A stretch of 64,000 nt of DNA from Tetrapyrgos nigripes (Eukaryota > Basidiomycota > Agaricomycetes > Agaricales > Campanellaceae): NCBI GenBank assembly GCA_013368315.1, contig JAACJM010000031.1:496001-560000 (forward strand). The letters are read 5' to 3'. This document shows positions 22,440 to 34,568 of this stretch, piece after piece; the first letter of the stretch is position 1, and each line of letters begins with the position of its first letter. Both the position numbers and the translations under genes were made by a program. The notes beneath the pieces were generated by a model. The model made no database searches. It was not told where the DNA came from and saw only the letters and a list, made by a program, of their open reading frames with translations.

Positions 22440-23530
22440 GGTGATTCAGAAAATGAGGTCGGTTGGGATACAGAGTGAGGCATTTAGTGTTTATATATTC
22501 TGAAACATCCCATACATTCCACAGATACTCCCGGAGAGAGGTGAGTGGGATTTTCTTGGTAGCCGTCTTCAATGCGTGAGCAGCAAGTGTGTACAGAGAG
22601 TACCAAACGGGGGATAGAAGACACTGGATATCGTCTAATCTGTGAAACCGTGAAAAAACCATGATAGTTCCCTCTCTCGCCACCTCAGTTTCCTTCACAC
22701 ACTCGTTACCCATCAATGCAGTATTCATGATCCCAAGGGAAGATAGACATCGACAGTCACTGCACTGCTACAACAAAAACCGGTGATTTCAGGAACTAGA
22801 AGAATCCTGTAGAAAGCTTTGTGAATGCTTCGTCAGAATCCACAAAGTTGTCGATTTGGTCAAGGCCAGGGTAGCAGGCTGCAGCGGTTGAGAAACGACG
22901 TATCCGTAGACCACGTGACCTTTTCAGTATCGTCAATTTGGGCAGCGGCTTGACCTCCTGAGGTTGAAGCAGCTCTAAAGACTACTCGGACCCAGTGGCT
23001 TGGAAAAAACGAACATCTTCAAGATCCCACACCGCACATCCCTAAATGACCGGTATCACATCGGCCTGTTTCGGACCTACTTGGTAGCCGGATAACCTGT
23101 TGGAACTTGGAACCTGTTGGGTACCCAAAGGTATGGAAGAGAGAGTAGAGGCAATGCTTCGAAATGGGCGAGGAAGAGTAACGGAAGGAAGCCCGAAGGT
23201 TTAAGGTAACCATTTTTCACATTCAATTATTGGAACTTGATCGGAACTAGAATCAGGCCACAGTCACAAAGAGTTCTAGAAGATACCTTTCGAGAAGATC
23301 CCCGAGGCGAATAAACTGGTAGCAAATTTTTAGAAATAGGGACAAAGTGACCGCCACTGACAGCATACCAGTGAGAATATCAAGTGAGGGTGCCTAATTC
23401 TCGGCCTCTGGTATCATTTCCAACAAGAATCCGTACTCTAAGTTCCGAGTCAGACTCGATTTCCGAGAAAACCCAGATAGAAAGGACGAAGACTCGGCCA
23501 CTAATCACGAAAAGACAGCTCAATCATGTT
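22440..23530. other. Intergenic, no gene recognised
   Basis: Upstream region of the glyoxal oxidase and downstream region of the first G-alpha gene. Open frames here are short and overlap the 5' flank of the oxidase. No repeat, RNA gene or domain seen. Confidence 0.5.
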
Positions 23531-25004
23531 TTAGACCATGCCCGACATTTGGAGATTCATGCGTACAATGGTGCCTTCCACAGCGTTCATGACTACCCTA
23601 AAAGCTGCAGTATCGGTAGCTGTCGTTATGCTGGGAAAGAGTGAGAATTATTCATGAGCACGTAGTACAACTAACAGCAAAGTATGATTACTCACTACAT
23701 ATAGGTTGTCCGATGAGGGGAACGCGACAATGCACCAAAAAGCTTCTTGAAATGCATACATGCCTTTTCAAAATCCTCTCCTCCTTCGTAATCGGGAAAA
23801 TACCGTCCCACTGGGCTCTGCAAGGCAGACATTGAGACAAAGGATGGCTTGACGGAGAGTACGAACCCTTGACAGTTTTTTCTCGAATATGTCGCTCTTA
23901 TTGAGGAATAGGATGAACGACGTGTCGCAGAACCATGGTGAAGTACAGATGGACTCAAAGACAGAAAGTGATTCGTGCATTCCATTCTATGAATCAAAAA
24001 CTTGTATTAGCACTTTTGTAGCTCATAACAAGAATAGCCTTACCTGAGTCTTATCCTCTCTCAGCGCCTGGTCATATTCACTGAGTGCAGAGAAAAAGAG
24101 TATACTGGTCACATCCTGAAAACAGTGTATCCACTTTTTTCTTTCTGAACGTTGTCCACCAACATCAATAACTCGCATACTGTGGAAACCGCGTTTAGAG
24201 TCAACTGGGTAAGAAAGTGAAGGAGCATCTAACAGACGTGCGTGTCCTGAGTGGAAATAGCGTCTCTGTGATTCTAGTGGTCTTCTGGCGGGCGTTAAGG
24301 ACGTCTGTTTCGGTTGGAATATAACCGGGAGAGGCTATCCGATGGACTTCAGAAAAGAAGCTGCATTGGTTCAGGGTGCCAAATTAGAGTCCAGAAGAAT
24401 GAAGGAAGGGAGAAAGACTGACTAGGTCGCATTATCCATCAGGTAGAATTCACTCCCATGCTCGTCTATCACTCTCTCGACCATTGGGTCTGTCCAGAAT
24501 TGATGTATAGCATCCGTTAATTCGGAAGACATCATAATAGGCATATCTTCAGAGGCCACGCAGGCAGAGATCTTGTCAACTGCGGCCTGTGAAACGAAGG
24601 TAAGAGAAGAGCCGATATGCATGAAATTGAAAGACTGACCTGGTTCGGGTGGAGGAGTCCAATATTCAGTATGGCCTCAACGATAGCCTGAGCACTCTCG
24701 ACGATGTTGCGGTAGATGACTTGACAGTATACCTGGCGTTCCTCCTCTGGTATACCACCGCAACGGATGATGCACATCTGCTTTATCATCGTAGACTTTC
24801 CAGATTCACCCGTACCTGTTACATGTAGGATCAGTCAAAGAAGACAAAAAATACGCCACCTGGAGACATACCCAATAGCAGAACCTTGCACTCCTGCGCC
24901 AATTCCCTCTTCCAGTCTCTGAGTGCCTTGTCAATCCTTGTAGATCTCTCCTCTTCCTCAGACCGACTATCTTTCCACCATGACAAGGCTCCACAGTCGC
25001 ACAT
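23531..25004 (-). CDS. Heterotrimeric G-protein alpha subunit, paralogue 1
   Basis: G-alpha subunits couple membrane receptors to effectors through GTP binding and hydrolysis. The gene is split into about eight exons. In order I see: [12 protein letters not shown] at the N-terminus, [18 protein letters not shown] (P-loop), the helical domain ([20 protein letters not shown], then [18 protein letters not shown] and [20 protein letters not shown]), switch [16 protein letters not shown] with the catalytic Arg present, switch [22 protein letters not shown] with Gln, FILFLNKSD (base recognition) and TTATDT. The C-terminus is MNLQMSGMV. Oddities: no Gly at position 2, so no N-myristoylation, but two Cys that could be palmitoylated; switch-I Gly of TTGI is Arg; TCAT motif is TTAT. 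It seems intact. It is the first of three tandem copies on this strand. Confidence 0.85.
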
Positions 25005-25730
25005 GCGTTTTATTCCGGATTCCTAGGAGGGTCTTCAGAGACTTGCGAGACGGCTGCACCGATGATGAACGTATTGAATGATTCATAGTATTGAAAAGAG
25101 GTGTTGCTATGTGAGGACAACGATTCAACGAGTGCTGTTGAACTATAATTAAATTATCCGTAACCCCGTTCGTGAATTGCTGTGAGCTACGCCTAGAAGT
25201 GAAGTTGTTGGTCGTTGGTAAGGAGTGGTACTTGCAGTGGCACGTGGTGTCTCTCTGTGCTCGACGCTAGCTCGTGCGTTCTCGTCGTTTTCAACAAGCC
25301 AAGCTCGAGGATCAGAATCCGACCAGCAACACTCTAGAGTACATATGACATCATTGGGCTCGCTTCGCTCACCCATAACACAAATGCGAAGCATGCTTTA
25401 TATTCGATGCGTGTGGCCAACCCCATCCCAATTGGCAACTTTAGATGATGCTCCCAAACCGTTATACTACACTCCTCCTCCTTCAAACGTGACGACCAGC
25501 TCCAATGGCTTGATAAGTCGTGACTACAGCCCCTGCCACAGACCAGGCTAATCATGGGGGATGCCAGTCTTATCCGGACCCGAAATCGGCTCAACAGGCG
25601 GTAAGTCGAGGCTAGATGGTTCGATCCAAGGTTACATGGTGAGTAAGGGAAGTAAGACAAGGAAGCATAGACAAGGGCTGACGAGAACTGACCAATATTT
25701 GACAATACGCACTTAGTCCTCTAAAGTATC
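25005..25730. other. Intergenic segment, duplicated upstream of the third G-alpha
   Basis: Parts of 25200-25730 recur at 28210-28676 (shared CATCCCAATTGGCAA and the block leading to CCAATATTTGACAATACGCACTTAG before the gene end). This shows that the G-alpha units were duplicated together with their flanks. No gene seen. Confidence 0.6.
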
Positions 25731-27235
25731 TGCGTGATTCTCAAACACATGGTTAAAACGGTGTCTTCCACCGCAGCCATGACGATTCTGAAAGCTGCAG
25801 TATCTGTAGCTGTCGTCACGCTGGCGGAGAGCACAGAGTCAGTAAAGACTTATGTCGTAGGAACTTCATAACAGTCACGACTCACTATACGTAAGTTTCC
25901 CTTTTTCTCTGCCCAGCTGGTTGTAGTGCCATCCTGGCAAATCTCTTTTTGAAATAATCACACCCCTCCTTGTAGTCTTCTCCTCCTTGGTAGTCATGAA
26001 AATACCGTCCCACTGGGCTCTGAGAAACAACTGTCACTAATGCCAAGGACTGCTGCGAGAAGGGAAAACGAACCTTCGACACCTTTTTCTCAAAAACGTC
26101 CTTTTTATTCAGAAATAGGATAATTGATGTTTTTTGGAACCATGGTGAGGCGGTGATGGAATTAAAGACACGTAATGATTCCTCCATGGCATTCTGCGTG
26201 TAAGAGCCAAAAATCAGAATATTTGCATCGAGATATCCGAGTTGCCGCTTACCTGAGTGCGATCCTCCCTCAATACTTGATCGTATTCACTGAGAGCCGC
26301 GAAAAACAGGATATTTGTCACGTCCTGAAAACAATGTATCCATTTTCTTCGTTCCGATCGTTGTCCACCGACATCAATAAGTCGCAAACTGCGGAAGACG
26401 CGTTCCAACTCGGGTGGGAATGAAGGAGCATCATGTGTCCGACTCACGTATGGTCCCTCAGTGGAAACTGCGTTTCCGTAATTTTAGTGGTTTTATGGCG
26501 AGCATTCAGGACATCTGTTTCTGTCGGAATATAATCTTGGGATGATATTCTGCGGATCTCTGCGAAGAAACTACATGAAGAACGGGATAGACGTCGACAA
26601 GGTCAACGACCGGTGGAACGGGAAAAAGAAGAAAGAAACTTACTAGGTCGCATTATCCATGAGGTAGAATTCACTGCCATGCTCGTCTATCACTCTCTCG
26701 ATTGTTGGGTCTGTCCAGAACTGATGTATTGCATTCGTTAATTCGGAGGACAGGATAATAGGGATGTCTTCTGAGACCACACAATCACTAATTTTGTCGA
26801 CCGCAGCCTGCGATTGGAAAAATATAATTATATATGAGGGACGAAACGTGATTGTATAAAATGTCAATGAACGACGGACCTGGTTGGAGTGAAGGAGCCC
26901 AATATTCAGCATAGCTTCAATGATAGCCTGTGCACTCTCCAGGATGTTGCGGTAGATAACCTGGCGATAAAATCTGCGTTCTTCCTCCGGCAAACTACCA
27001 TTGTGTCTGATGCGCATTTGCTTCACCATTGTAGACTTCCCAGATTCACCGGCACCTATTCAGTTGGTTTCAGTCCAGTGAAAGAGAAGGAGGACACAGT
27101 GGTAACCATACCCAGTAGTAAGACCTTGCAATCCTTCACGAATTCTCTCCTTCCGATCATGATTTCCTCGTCTATCGCTTTCTCGTGCTGCCTCTCCTTC
27201 CACCATGACAGAGCTGAGCATGTGCAGTCACACAT
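25731..27235 (-). CDS. Heterotrimeric G-protein alpha subunit, paralogue 2
   Basis: Same exon layout as paralogue 1. Visible: [15 protein letters not shown] start (27235), P-loop [14 protein letters not shown], helical domain with [20 protein letters not shown] and [20 protein letters not shown], switch [18 protein letters not shown] (catalytic Arg kept, TTGI Gly replaced by Lys), switch [44 protein letters not shown] and [13 protein letters not shown]. The last residues are MCLRITQIL before the stop at 25731. The reading frame can be followed through every exon, so I regard it as a gene. The N-terminus has three Cys in the first six residues and no Gly2. The C-terminal tail, the main receptor-contact element in G-alphas, differs from both neighbours. 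Confidence 0.83.
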
Positions 27236-27482
27236 GCCGTTTCTTCTTCGACAAGTCTTGAAAGAACCGTGAAAGCCGACTACAAGGGAATGATTAAGTC
27301 GGTCAAGGTTATGGTGAGAATGCCGTAGATTGAATTGTGCCAGTCAATTATCCAGTGACCAGTGACGTTTCTGCAATGATGCGTATTCCTCGACTCCGTT
27401 CATTGCAGCCTCAGTGGCAGTGGTTAAAAACATCATTGTACGGCCGGCATGTCATAAGAGTGATAGTCCTCATGAGTGAAGG

Positions 27483-28207
27483 CACAGCGGGGCGCGGAGC
27501 ATATTTGCCAGCCATTTTTGTGCACTCTTAAATGACGGATAGTTCACACGATTTTGGGTGAGATAAAATTGATTGTATTAGCTGCCAAAAAAGGGGTCGT
27601 AAAAGCTCAAATTATGCGCTCAAGTTTTTCCATGCTAAACTTTTTATTCATTCATGACCAAAAAAGGGAAGCAAATAGTATTCGAATTCTGATTTGTGAG
27701 AAAATGCGAAAAAGGTATGATCACTATTTATGTGCCGGATTCCGGCGAGTAAAAGGAAAAGCACTGCGGATGGGAAAAATCTAAACTTAAATGACAGATT
27801 TTTGCTCGGCACCGGACCTACTCCATATAGCACCGATTTGAGGCCGATATTCCATATGGAGTATGCCCGGCTGTTGAGAAAAATCGGTAATTTAAGTTCG
27901 TGTTTTTCAATGCCCCAGTGAATTCATTTTACTCGCCGGAATCCGGCACACAAATATTGATCATAGCTTTTGCGCATTTTCTTACAAATCAAAACTCGAA
28001 TACTATTTACTTCCCTTTTTTGGTCACGAATGAATAAAAAGGTTTAGCACGGAAAAGCTTAAGCGCATAATTTGAGCTTTTGCGACCCGGTTTTTTAGCA
28101 GTAAATACGACGGATTTTATCTCACCCAAAATCATGTGAACTATCAGTCATTTAAGAATGCACAAAAATGGCTGACAAATATGCTCCACGCTCCGCGCCC
28201 CGCTGTG
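27483..28207. mobile_element. 725-bp foldback element with CAC...GTG ends and AGG flanks
   Basis: A long imperfect palindrome with arms of about 330 bp. The outer ends read CACAGCGGGGCGCGGAGCAT inward from both sides, followed by matching arms through CTTAAATGAC, AAGCTCAAATTATGCGC and CCGGATTCCGGCGAGTAAAA. The centre (about 27775-27915) is nearly the same as the element at 5947-6154. The three bases outside each end are AGG. It has no coding capacity. It sits between the second G-alpha gene's start and the duplicated flank of the third, so it is placed in the 5' region of paralogue 2. Confidence 0.75.
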
Positions 28208-28676
28208 AGGTGGTGGTCGTTTGTAAGGATAGTACTTGCACGTGCGCTCGCCCGCGAGTTTTCAAAAAACCAAACATTGAAACAACCACACTCTCATTGC
28301 TCTACATATGACATCATATTCTATGTGTGTGGCCAACCCAAGGAATCCATCCCAATTGGCAATTTTAGATGATGCCCCCAAAATGTTACCGTCGACCGTG
28401 ACGAGCAGCCCCAATGGCTTTTGTAGTGTAGTCAGCTAATTCACTCTTGATTCTTGATTCTTGAGCAGTTGTGATTACAGCCCCTGCCACAGACTGGGCC
28501 AATTGTGGGGCACGCCAGCCCTATCCAGACCTGAAATCGACCCAACAGGCACTAAGTCGAGGCTAGATGGTTCGGTCCAAGATTACATGGTGGGGAAGGG
28601 ATGTACTAGTAAGACAAGGAAGCATAGACAAGACTGACGAGAACTGACCAATATTTGACAATACGCACTTAGTCCT

Positions 28677-30144
28677 CTAAATTATGTTCAAGATCCTCAA
28701 ATTTATTTGTAAAATGGTTTGTTCCACCACAGTCATGACGATTCTGAAAGCTGCAGTATCCGTAGCTGTCGTCACGCTGGCGGAGAGCACAGAGTCAGTA
28801 AAGACTTATGTCATAGGAACTTCATAACACTCACTATACGTAAGTTTCCCTTTCTCTCTGTGCAGCTGGGAGTTTTAACATCTGGAGAAATCTCTTTTTA
28901 AAATAATCACATCCCTCCTTGTAGTCTTCTCCTCCTTGGTAGTCATGAAAATACCTTCCCACTGGGCTCTGAAAAACAACTGTCACTAACGTCAAGGACT
29001 GCTGCGAGAAGGGAAAATGAACCTTCGACACCTTTTTCTTAAAAACATCCTTTTTATTCAGAAATAGGATAATTGATGTTTTTTGGAACCATGGTGAGGC
29101 GGTGATGGAGTCAAAGACACATAATGATTCCTCCATGGCATTCTGCATGTAAGAGCCAAAAATCAGAATATTTGCATCGAGGTATCCGAGTCAGTAGCTG
29201 CCCACCTGAGTGCGATCCTCCCTCAATACTTGATCGTATTCACTGAGAGCCACGAAAAACAGGATGTTTGTCACGTCCTGAAAACAATGTATCCATTTTC
29301 TTCGTTCCGATCGTTGTCCACCGACATCAATAAGTCGCAAACTGTGGAGGACGCATTCCAACTCGGGTGGGAATGGGAGAGAATTATCTGTCTGACTCAC
29401 GTATGTTCTCTTAGTGGAAACTGCGTTTCTGTAATTTTAGTGGTTTTATGGTGAGCATTCAGGACGTCTGTTTCTGTCGGAATATAATCTTGGGATGATA
29501 TCCTGTGGATCTCTGAGAAGAAACTACATGAAGAACGGGATAGACATTGACAAGGTCAACGACTGTTGGAACGAGGAAAAGAGGAAAGAAACTTACTAAG
29601 TCACATTATCCATGAGGTAGAATTCACTGCCATGTTCGTCTATCACTCTCTCGACTATTGGGTCTATCCAGAACTGATGTATCGCATTCGTTAATTCGGA
29701 GGACAGGATAAGAGGTATGTCTTCTGAGATCACTAATTTTGTCAACCGCGGCCTGTGATTGGAAAATATGAGGAACGAAGCAAAATAAGAATGAACGACG
29801 GACCTGGTTGGAGTGAAGGAGCCCAATATTCAGCATAGCTTCAATGATAGCCTGTGCACTCTCCAGGATGTTGTGGTAGATAACCTGGCGATAAAATCTG
29901 CGTTCTTCTTCCGGCAAACTACCATTGTGTCTGATGCACATTTGCTTCACCATTGTAGACTTCCCAGATTCACCAGCACCTATTCAGTTGGTTTCAGTCC
30001 AGTGAAAGAGAAGGAAGATACAGTGGTAACCATACCCAGCAGTAAGACCTTGCAATCCTTCGCTAATTCTCTCCTTCCGATCCTAATTTCCTCGTGCCAC
30101 CTCTCCTTCCACCATGACAGAGCTGAGCATGTGCAGTCACACAT
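28677..30144 (-). pseudogene. Heterotrimeric G-protein alpha subunit, paralogue 3, frameshifted
   Basis: Very similar to paralogue 2 across all exons: [15 protein letters not shown] start, [15 protein letters not shown]-loop, [28 protein letters not shown]. Two changes argue that it no longer works as a normal G-alpha. First, in the helical domain the 8 nt CCACACAA (plus strand) found at about 26779 of paralogue 2 are missing near 29729, so the frame breaks after AAVDKISD; I found no alternative acceptor that repairs it. Second, the catalytic Arg of switch I is His ([14 protein letters not shown] to CAC). The C-terminal tail is INLRILNII. Low overall divergence means loss is recent or the copy has another use. 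Confidence 0.75.
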
Positions 30145-30497
30145 GCCGTTTCTTCCTCGACAAGTCCTGAAAGAACCTTGCAAGCCGACTACAAGCGAAT
30201 GACCAAGTTATGGTGAGAATGCTGTAGATTGAATTGTGCTAGTCAATTATCCAGTGACCAGTGACGTTTCTTCGATGATGCATATTCCTCGACTCCGTTC
30301 ATAGCAGAACATTGCAGCTTCAGCGATAGTGGTAGTGGTCAAATAGTGGTCGTGGAATCGGATGAAGGAGAAAGTTCTTGAAGAAGTTCTTCCACGTGGG
30401 CTTGGGCTCTGCTCAGAGGGCTTTTGTGCTTTTCATGACTCTGAGCTATCGAGGTACATATTTGTCAGTATTTATCTGAGCATTTTGTGCGTAGATA

Positions 30498-30730
30498 CAG
30501 TAGCTGCGAAAATTGATGCCGCTTCCTTTTTTGGAAATAGCAGGGTGCCGGGGTGTCGGGTCACAATCTTTTCCTTCACTCTCCTTCAACGCAGCCTTCA
30601 CAACACTAGAAAAGTGGTGCAGCGGTCTTCTCTCATCTGTCCTGACCCATCCCGAATCAAGAAGTAAGCCAGAAACCAGCCCGGAGCTAAATTCCAAAAA
30701 AGGAAGCGGCATCAATTTTCGCAGCTACTG
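30498..30730. mobile_element. 233-bp MITE with perfect terminal inverted repeats, TA-flanked
   Basis: Ends are CAGTAGCTGCGAAAATTGAT continuing into GCCGCTTCCTTTTTTGGAA, about 39 bp, repeated without mismatch in inverse at the other end. TA lies outside both ends, as for Tc1/mariner insertion. The middle (about 155 bp) does not code for a transposase. Perfect arms suggest recent insertion. Confidence 0.8.
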
Positions 30731-33130
30731 TAGTTCATTTGATCATTTTTCATTTGTCACTACCGCACAGCAAGAAACGGCTTTTCTCAGTGCCTGAAGC
30801 TGTCATCTATTAGGCAATTGCAAGACTCTGGCTGATATACTCGACGCGGTGCTGTCTAGTCTCCCCTAGGCAGACTCTTGGCTCTGTACCCTCGCTTATT
30901 GGTGCTGTCGACAGGTCATGCATGAGCCGCCGAGGCGCAGACTTATGTCAATTAAATATCCAACCCAGCTCTTTTTCGCAATGCTATCGGGCTTGGGGCG
31001 AGGTTGATCTGTCAAAACCAAGTCAAAACCACTGTCGGGATTTGCTGTATGTCAAGAAGATGCACTCTGAAATTACTCTGGTTGCCGCACTGGGTCCACA
31101 ATGTTTATGACTCTGATGTCCTAGGTAGTAAATAGGGAGTTTCTACTTCTAGAACGAGCTAGCCTCCGAGTCAGTTACGCAACGCCGCCAATTTTATCAT
31201 TTTCGTCCTGTCTTTTGACCCACATGTCTTCTCTAGGTTCCTCACTACAAGCAACTCCGATCGCGTGGACACTCCTGCTCTCCTACAATCAGAATCACGA
31301 CACATTTTTGCCTCAAATATTGCCCTGACTACACCCGCGATGGCTCGGCGAAAAGAATTGGGAAAGAAACGGCCAAAATTGATACCTTTTTACGTTGTTT
31401 GTCACAGCTCGGCTCTCCGTACACGCCGTCAACGAGTGGAAGAGCGACAGTGCGCTGGATTAAGTATGGCTGCCAGTGGACTCATGAAGGCCTTTAGGCT
31501 GCGCAGCCAACTTGAACAATCTTTTTGTCCGAAGAACAGCCCAACACCCTGCTTAATTCCATAGGTTTTGGCTTTTTTGTCATGTTAAATAAATAACACC
31601 CGCCACGACGTTCTTTGTTCAATCGTTGACCCTGTACCGTGAAGTCTCCGCCTTCGTTTATCCAATCACTTAGCCCGTACGGGCCGTACCCTTGCACGGC
31701 AGCCCAACTGACCCTCGTTCATTCAATCAGTTGTCCCTGTATCTTGAACGTTTTTCATACACCTCAGTCAATTCCGGATTCGTGTCTGTCTTCGACAGCA
31801 CTTTGCTACTTAGTACCGAGTACTCGCTGTTTCTTTATTTTTACCACGGAGTACTTAGGTGTTTCGGCACTGACCCTTTTCTGGAGAGGTGAAATATACA
31901 ATCTACAATCTATGGTAGCGGGACACTAAGTCACCACTACTTTTGGACAGTGGCTGTGCAGCGGCTAATTTGGGTCCAAAAAAATATTTTATCATGGACC
32001 ACCCTCAAGTCACCAAATTTTGGCAAGTTTAGGCAGTTTTTGTACCACAGTAGGCCATTTTGGTAGGTCGGATTTGCTCAGAATCAAGAACTGGGCAGAT
32101 TTCTAGCATTCCAAATTAGGAAAGCGGCAAACTTGAGGGCAGCCGAAATACTTATATATCTCTGCCAGTTCTACCGATACGGACTATCCCTCTTGTAGAA
32201 ATGTTCCCTTCATCAAATAGAACGTTTTTACAAGAGGAATAGAGGATCGGTGCAGGTGGCGGTGCTCCCCATCCGTTGTTCAAAAGTAGCGGTGACTTAC
32301 TGTCCCGCACCATACTTCAATAGTAGAGCAATCACTGATCAGGATACTCAAACACGGTTTTCTTCCGCACAGAAGTTACCCGACTAATATCAGCACCTGG
32401 CCCTTGAAGCTTGAAACCTTGAACGTTGAACCCTGTGTTATATATTATTATATTATATATACGGGTACCACTATGTACCACAGGCGACACGATGCAGCAG
32501 CGGAGGATACTGGACCGTTGTGTTGAGGTGGAGCTCGGTATTTGAAACCCGGCCAGCTCTACAGCATACCAAGAAAACCGTTCAAAATTCCAGCAGTGGC
32601 GCCTTGAGCTCATCCAATGCACTTGTCCCGGTACATGCAGACTGTGGCAAAGTCCTCCGAGTACGAGTATCTATAGTAGGCAGGTGTATGTCCGCCAATG
32701 GCTTCGGAAATACCATATCATTTCATTTTGAAGTCAGGGACCGATCGCGTACGTAGCCAATTAGTGATGGCTCATTTGTACTACGCACCGTCCTCATCGC
32801 ACCGTCTCGCTCCATTTGCAATTTGCAAAGTGATCACGAATCGTCTCGAAAAGTCTATTCGTGTAAGCGTAGCCTGTACAAGTACATAAATGTTACTTGT
32901 CTAGATTTTGATAGCGTAGCATATCCTCAGGCTCGACGTAATGTCCGGAGGCCTTAAAAAAGAGTGTATGTATAGGGTAAATTTACATACTGCGCAATTT
33001 TTCCGAAAGTCCAAATAAGAAACGAAAACGAGCGAAAGCACAACGATGACCGTCCACGTAGACCTACACAGTCCGCCATGCGCATGATGATGCTGGACCC
33101 TTCTCGCGCACAGCCAGTAACGATCATACC
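30731..33130. other. 2.4 kb without a recognisable gene
   Basis: Only short open frames are present. An approximately 99-codon plus-strand frame at 31265-31564 contains a basic stretch (ARRKELGKKRPK) but no domain I know. A small hairpin lies near 32175-32255 (CTCTTGTAGAAATGTTC pairing with the sequence ending TTTTTACAAGAG). An AT-rich tract is at 32437-32460. I find nothing else. Confidence 0.5.
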
Positions 33131-34568
33131 CTAACATTCGCCGAAAAAGCCTTGATGATGCATGATAAAACCATCTTCATCCTCTTCATCACCCTCCGGT
33201 ATCCAACCGGCATCTCTCAATATAGGAGTCCAAGGTGAAAAGACGGTGTCGGGTTCAGAAATAGGTTTCCTCACTTGGTCCATCACTAAAGAGTGCAGCA
33301 CGGGGTTGGTGCTACAAGATCGTCCGTTTTCAAATTAGAATGCCTCGGAGAGTAATCACGAAGAAAGTCTCCACTTACATTTGGGAATTATCGATGCTGA
33401 CCAGATGTGGTGCGTTATCCACGCTGGTCAACTTCACATCACATCCAGCATCACGCATGTTCTGGAAAACCTTCTCCGTAAACTCCGGTGAGTGGGCCTA
33501 ATTTCCGCAATTAGTGTGACGCGTGGAAACGAAAAACAAAAAGCGGACCAGATCAGCGTTGCCTCTGAACAAGCGCAGCGGGCATCTAATTCGACGCAGT
33601 CTCTCGACGGCCAAAGTCTTTCGGTTATTGAATAAGTCTAACGTGCAACGGCGGAATATGTGAAAGTGTGCGGGATCCCATTGTCTTTCCGCATATCGAA
33701 AGGCAATGGCAAGACAGCTAAAGGAGATATTAGCAAAACGAACAAACGAGGTGCCAGGGACGCACGCATCACTCATGTCGGACTGTTTACCGCTGAAGGC
33801 AAGCTGTTTTACGTCGTATTAGTATACGTCAGACGGCGAAGTCGTGAAACCGAAAGCTACGCACCTGCATGCAGCCATAGAACGCATCCTTGAGAACATC
33901 CTCCAGAGAGACTCCTGGTTCAGGGAACCCTGATCTCCAAAGCTTGTGAATCTCTTCATGCGCGGTCTTGAGCTCGGGTGTCTATGTATAAAAGTCATTT
34001 TCGGCCAAGCGCAATGTTAGAGCCAATGAGGACTATACCTCTTCAATCCCTAGAGGGGAGACAAGTAGCAGAGACAAGCATCTGTCTGGATGCGTTATGG
34101 CAATCTCTAACGCAGGGACGGTACCCATCGAGAGGGCCATAATATGGCATGCCGGAAGCCTTAATGCATCCTGTGCACAGAGTGTTATGAGGAATGAAAG
34201 CCTAGTAGAACAACATCAGACACACCATTAACCTAACGACATCGTCTGCAACATCTCTTTGTCCGTATCCTTCAGGAATGTCCGCGCCGGTTGTGTCCCC
34301 ATGCCCCCGGAAGTCAAAAACAACGCAATTAAATTTTCGTATCATGGGGTCGACAAATTGACCTAACGGCCAACGAGTCAGATACTAATATCGAAATGCT
34401 TTTGCCAGACTCACTATGGAAAGCAAGTTGAGGGAGGTAAACCCCATGCATGAACAGAATGGTTGGCAGTCCTGGTTCTATGGCATCTGCTTCTGTCTTC
34501 GATGGCGTAGAAATGGTGCAGTTGAAGTGTACGAGGCCTGAACGCGTCTTTACAGGGATTATGGGCAT
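33131..34568 (-). CDS. Alpha/beta hydrolase-fold protein
   Basis: Several short exons on the minus strand encode an alpha/beta hydrolase. Start is ATG 34568 (MPIIPVKTRSGLVHFNCTIS); the frame continues upstream without an ATG. Landmarks in order: TILFMHGVYLPQ (oxyanion HG), FDFRGHGDTTGADIPEGYGQ, the nucleophile elbow ACHIMALSMGTVPALEIA (ALSMG, with Ala in the first position of the usual GxSxG), PDRCLSLLLVSPLGIEE, a cap region, and SVDNAPHLVSIDNS with the catalytic His. The C-terminus is acidic and ends HHQGFFGEC at 33131. Substrate unknown; esterase, lipase or epoxide hydrolase-like activity are all possible. No signal peptide is evident, so it is probably cytosolic. No related neighbours. Confidence 0.75.

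Noticed and set aside
23531..30144. Functional link between the G-alpha array and the secreted peptide precursor
   Set aside because: They are 31 kb apart with many unrelated genes between, and no receptor gene is seen. There is no sequence support.
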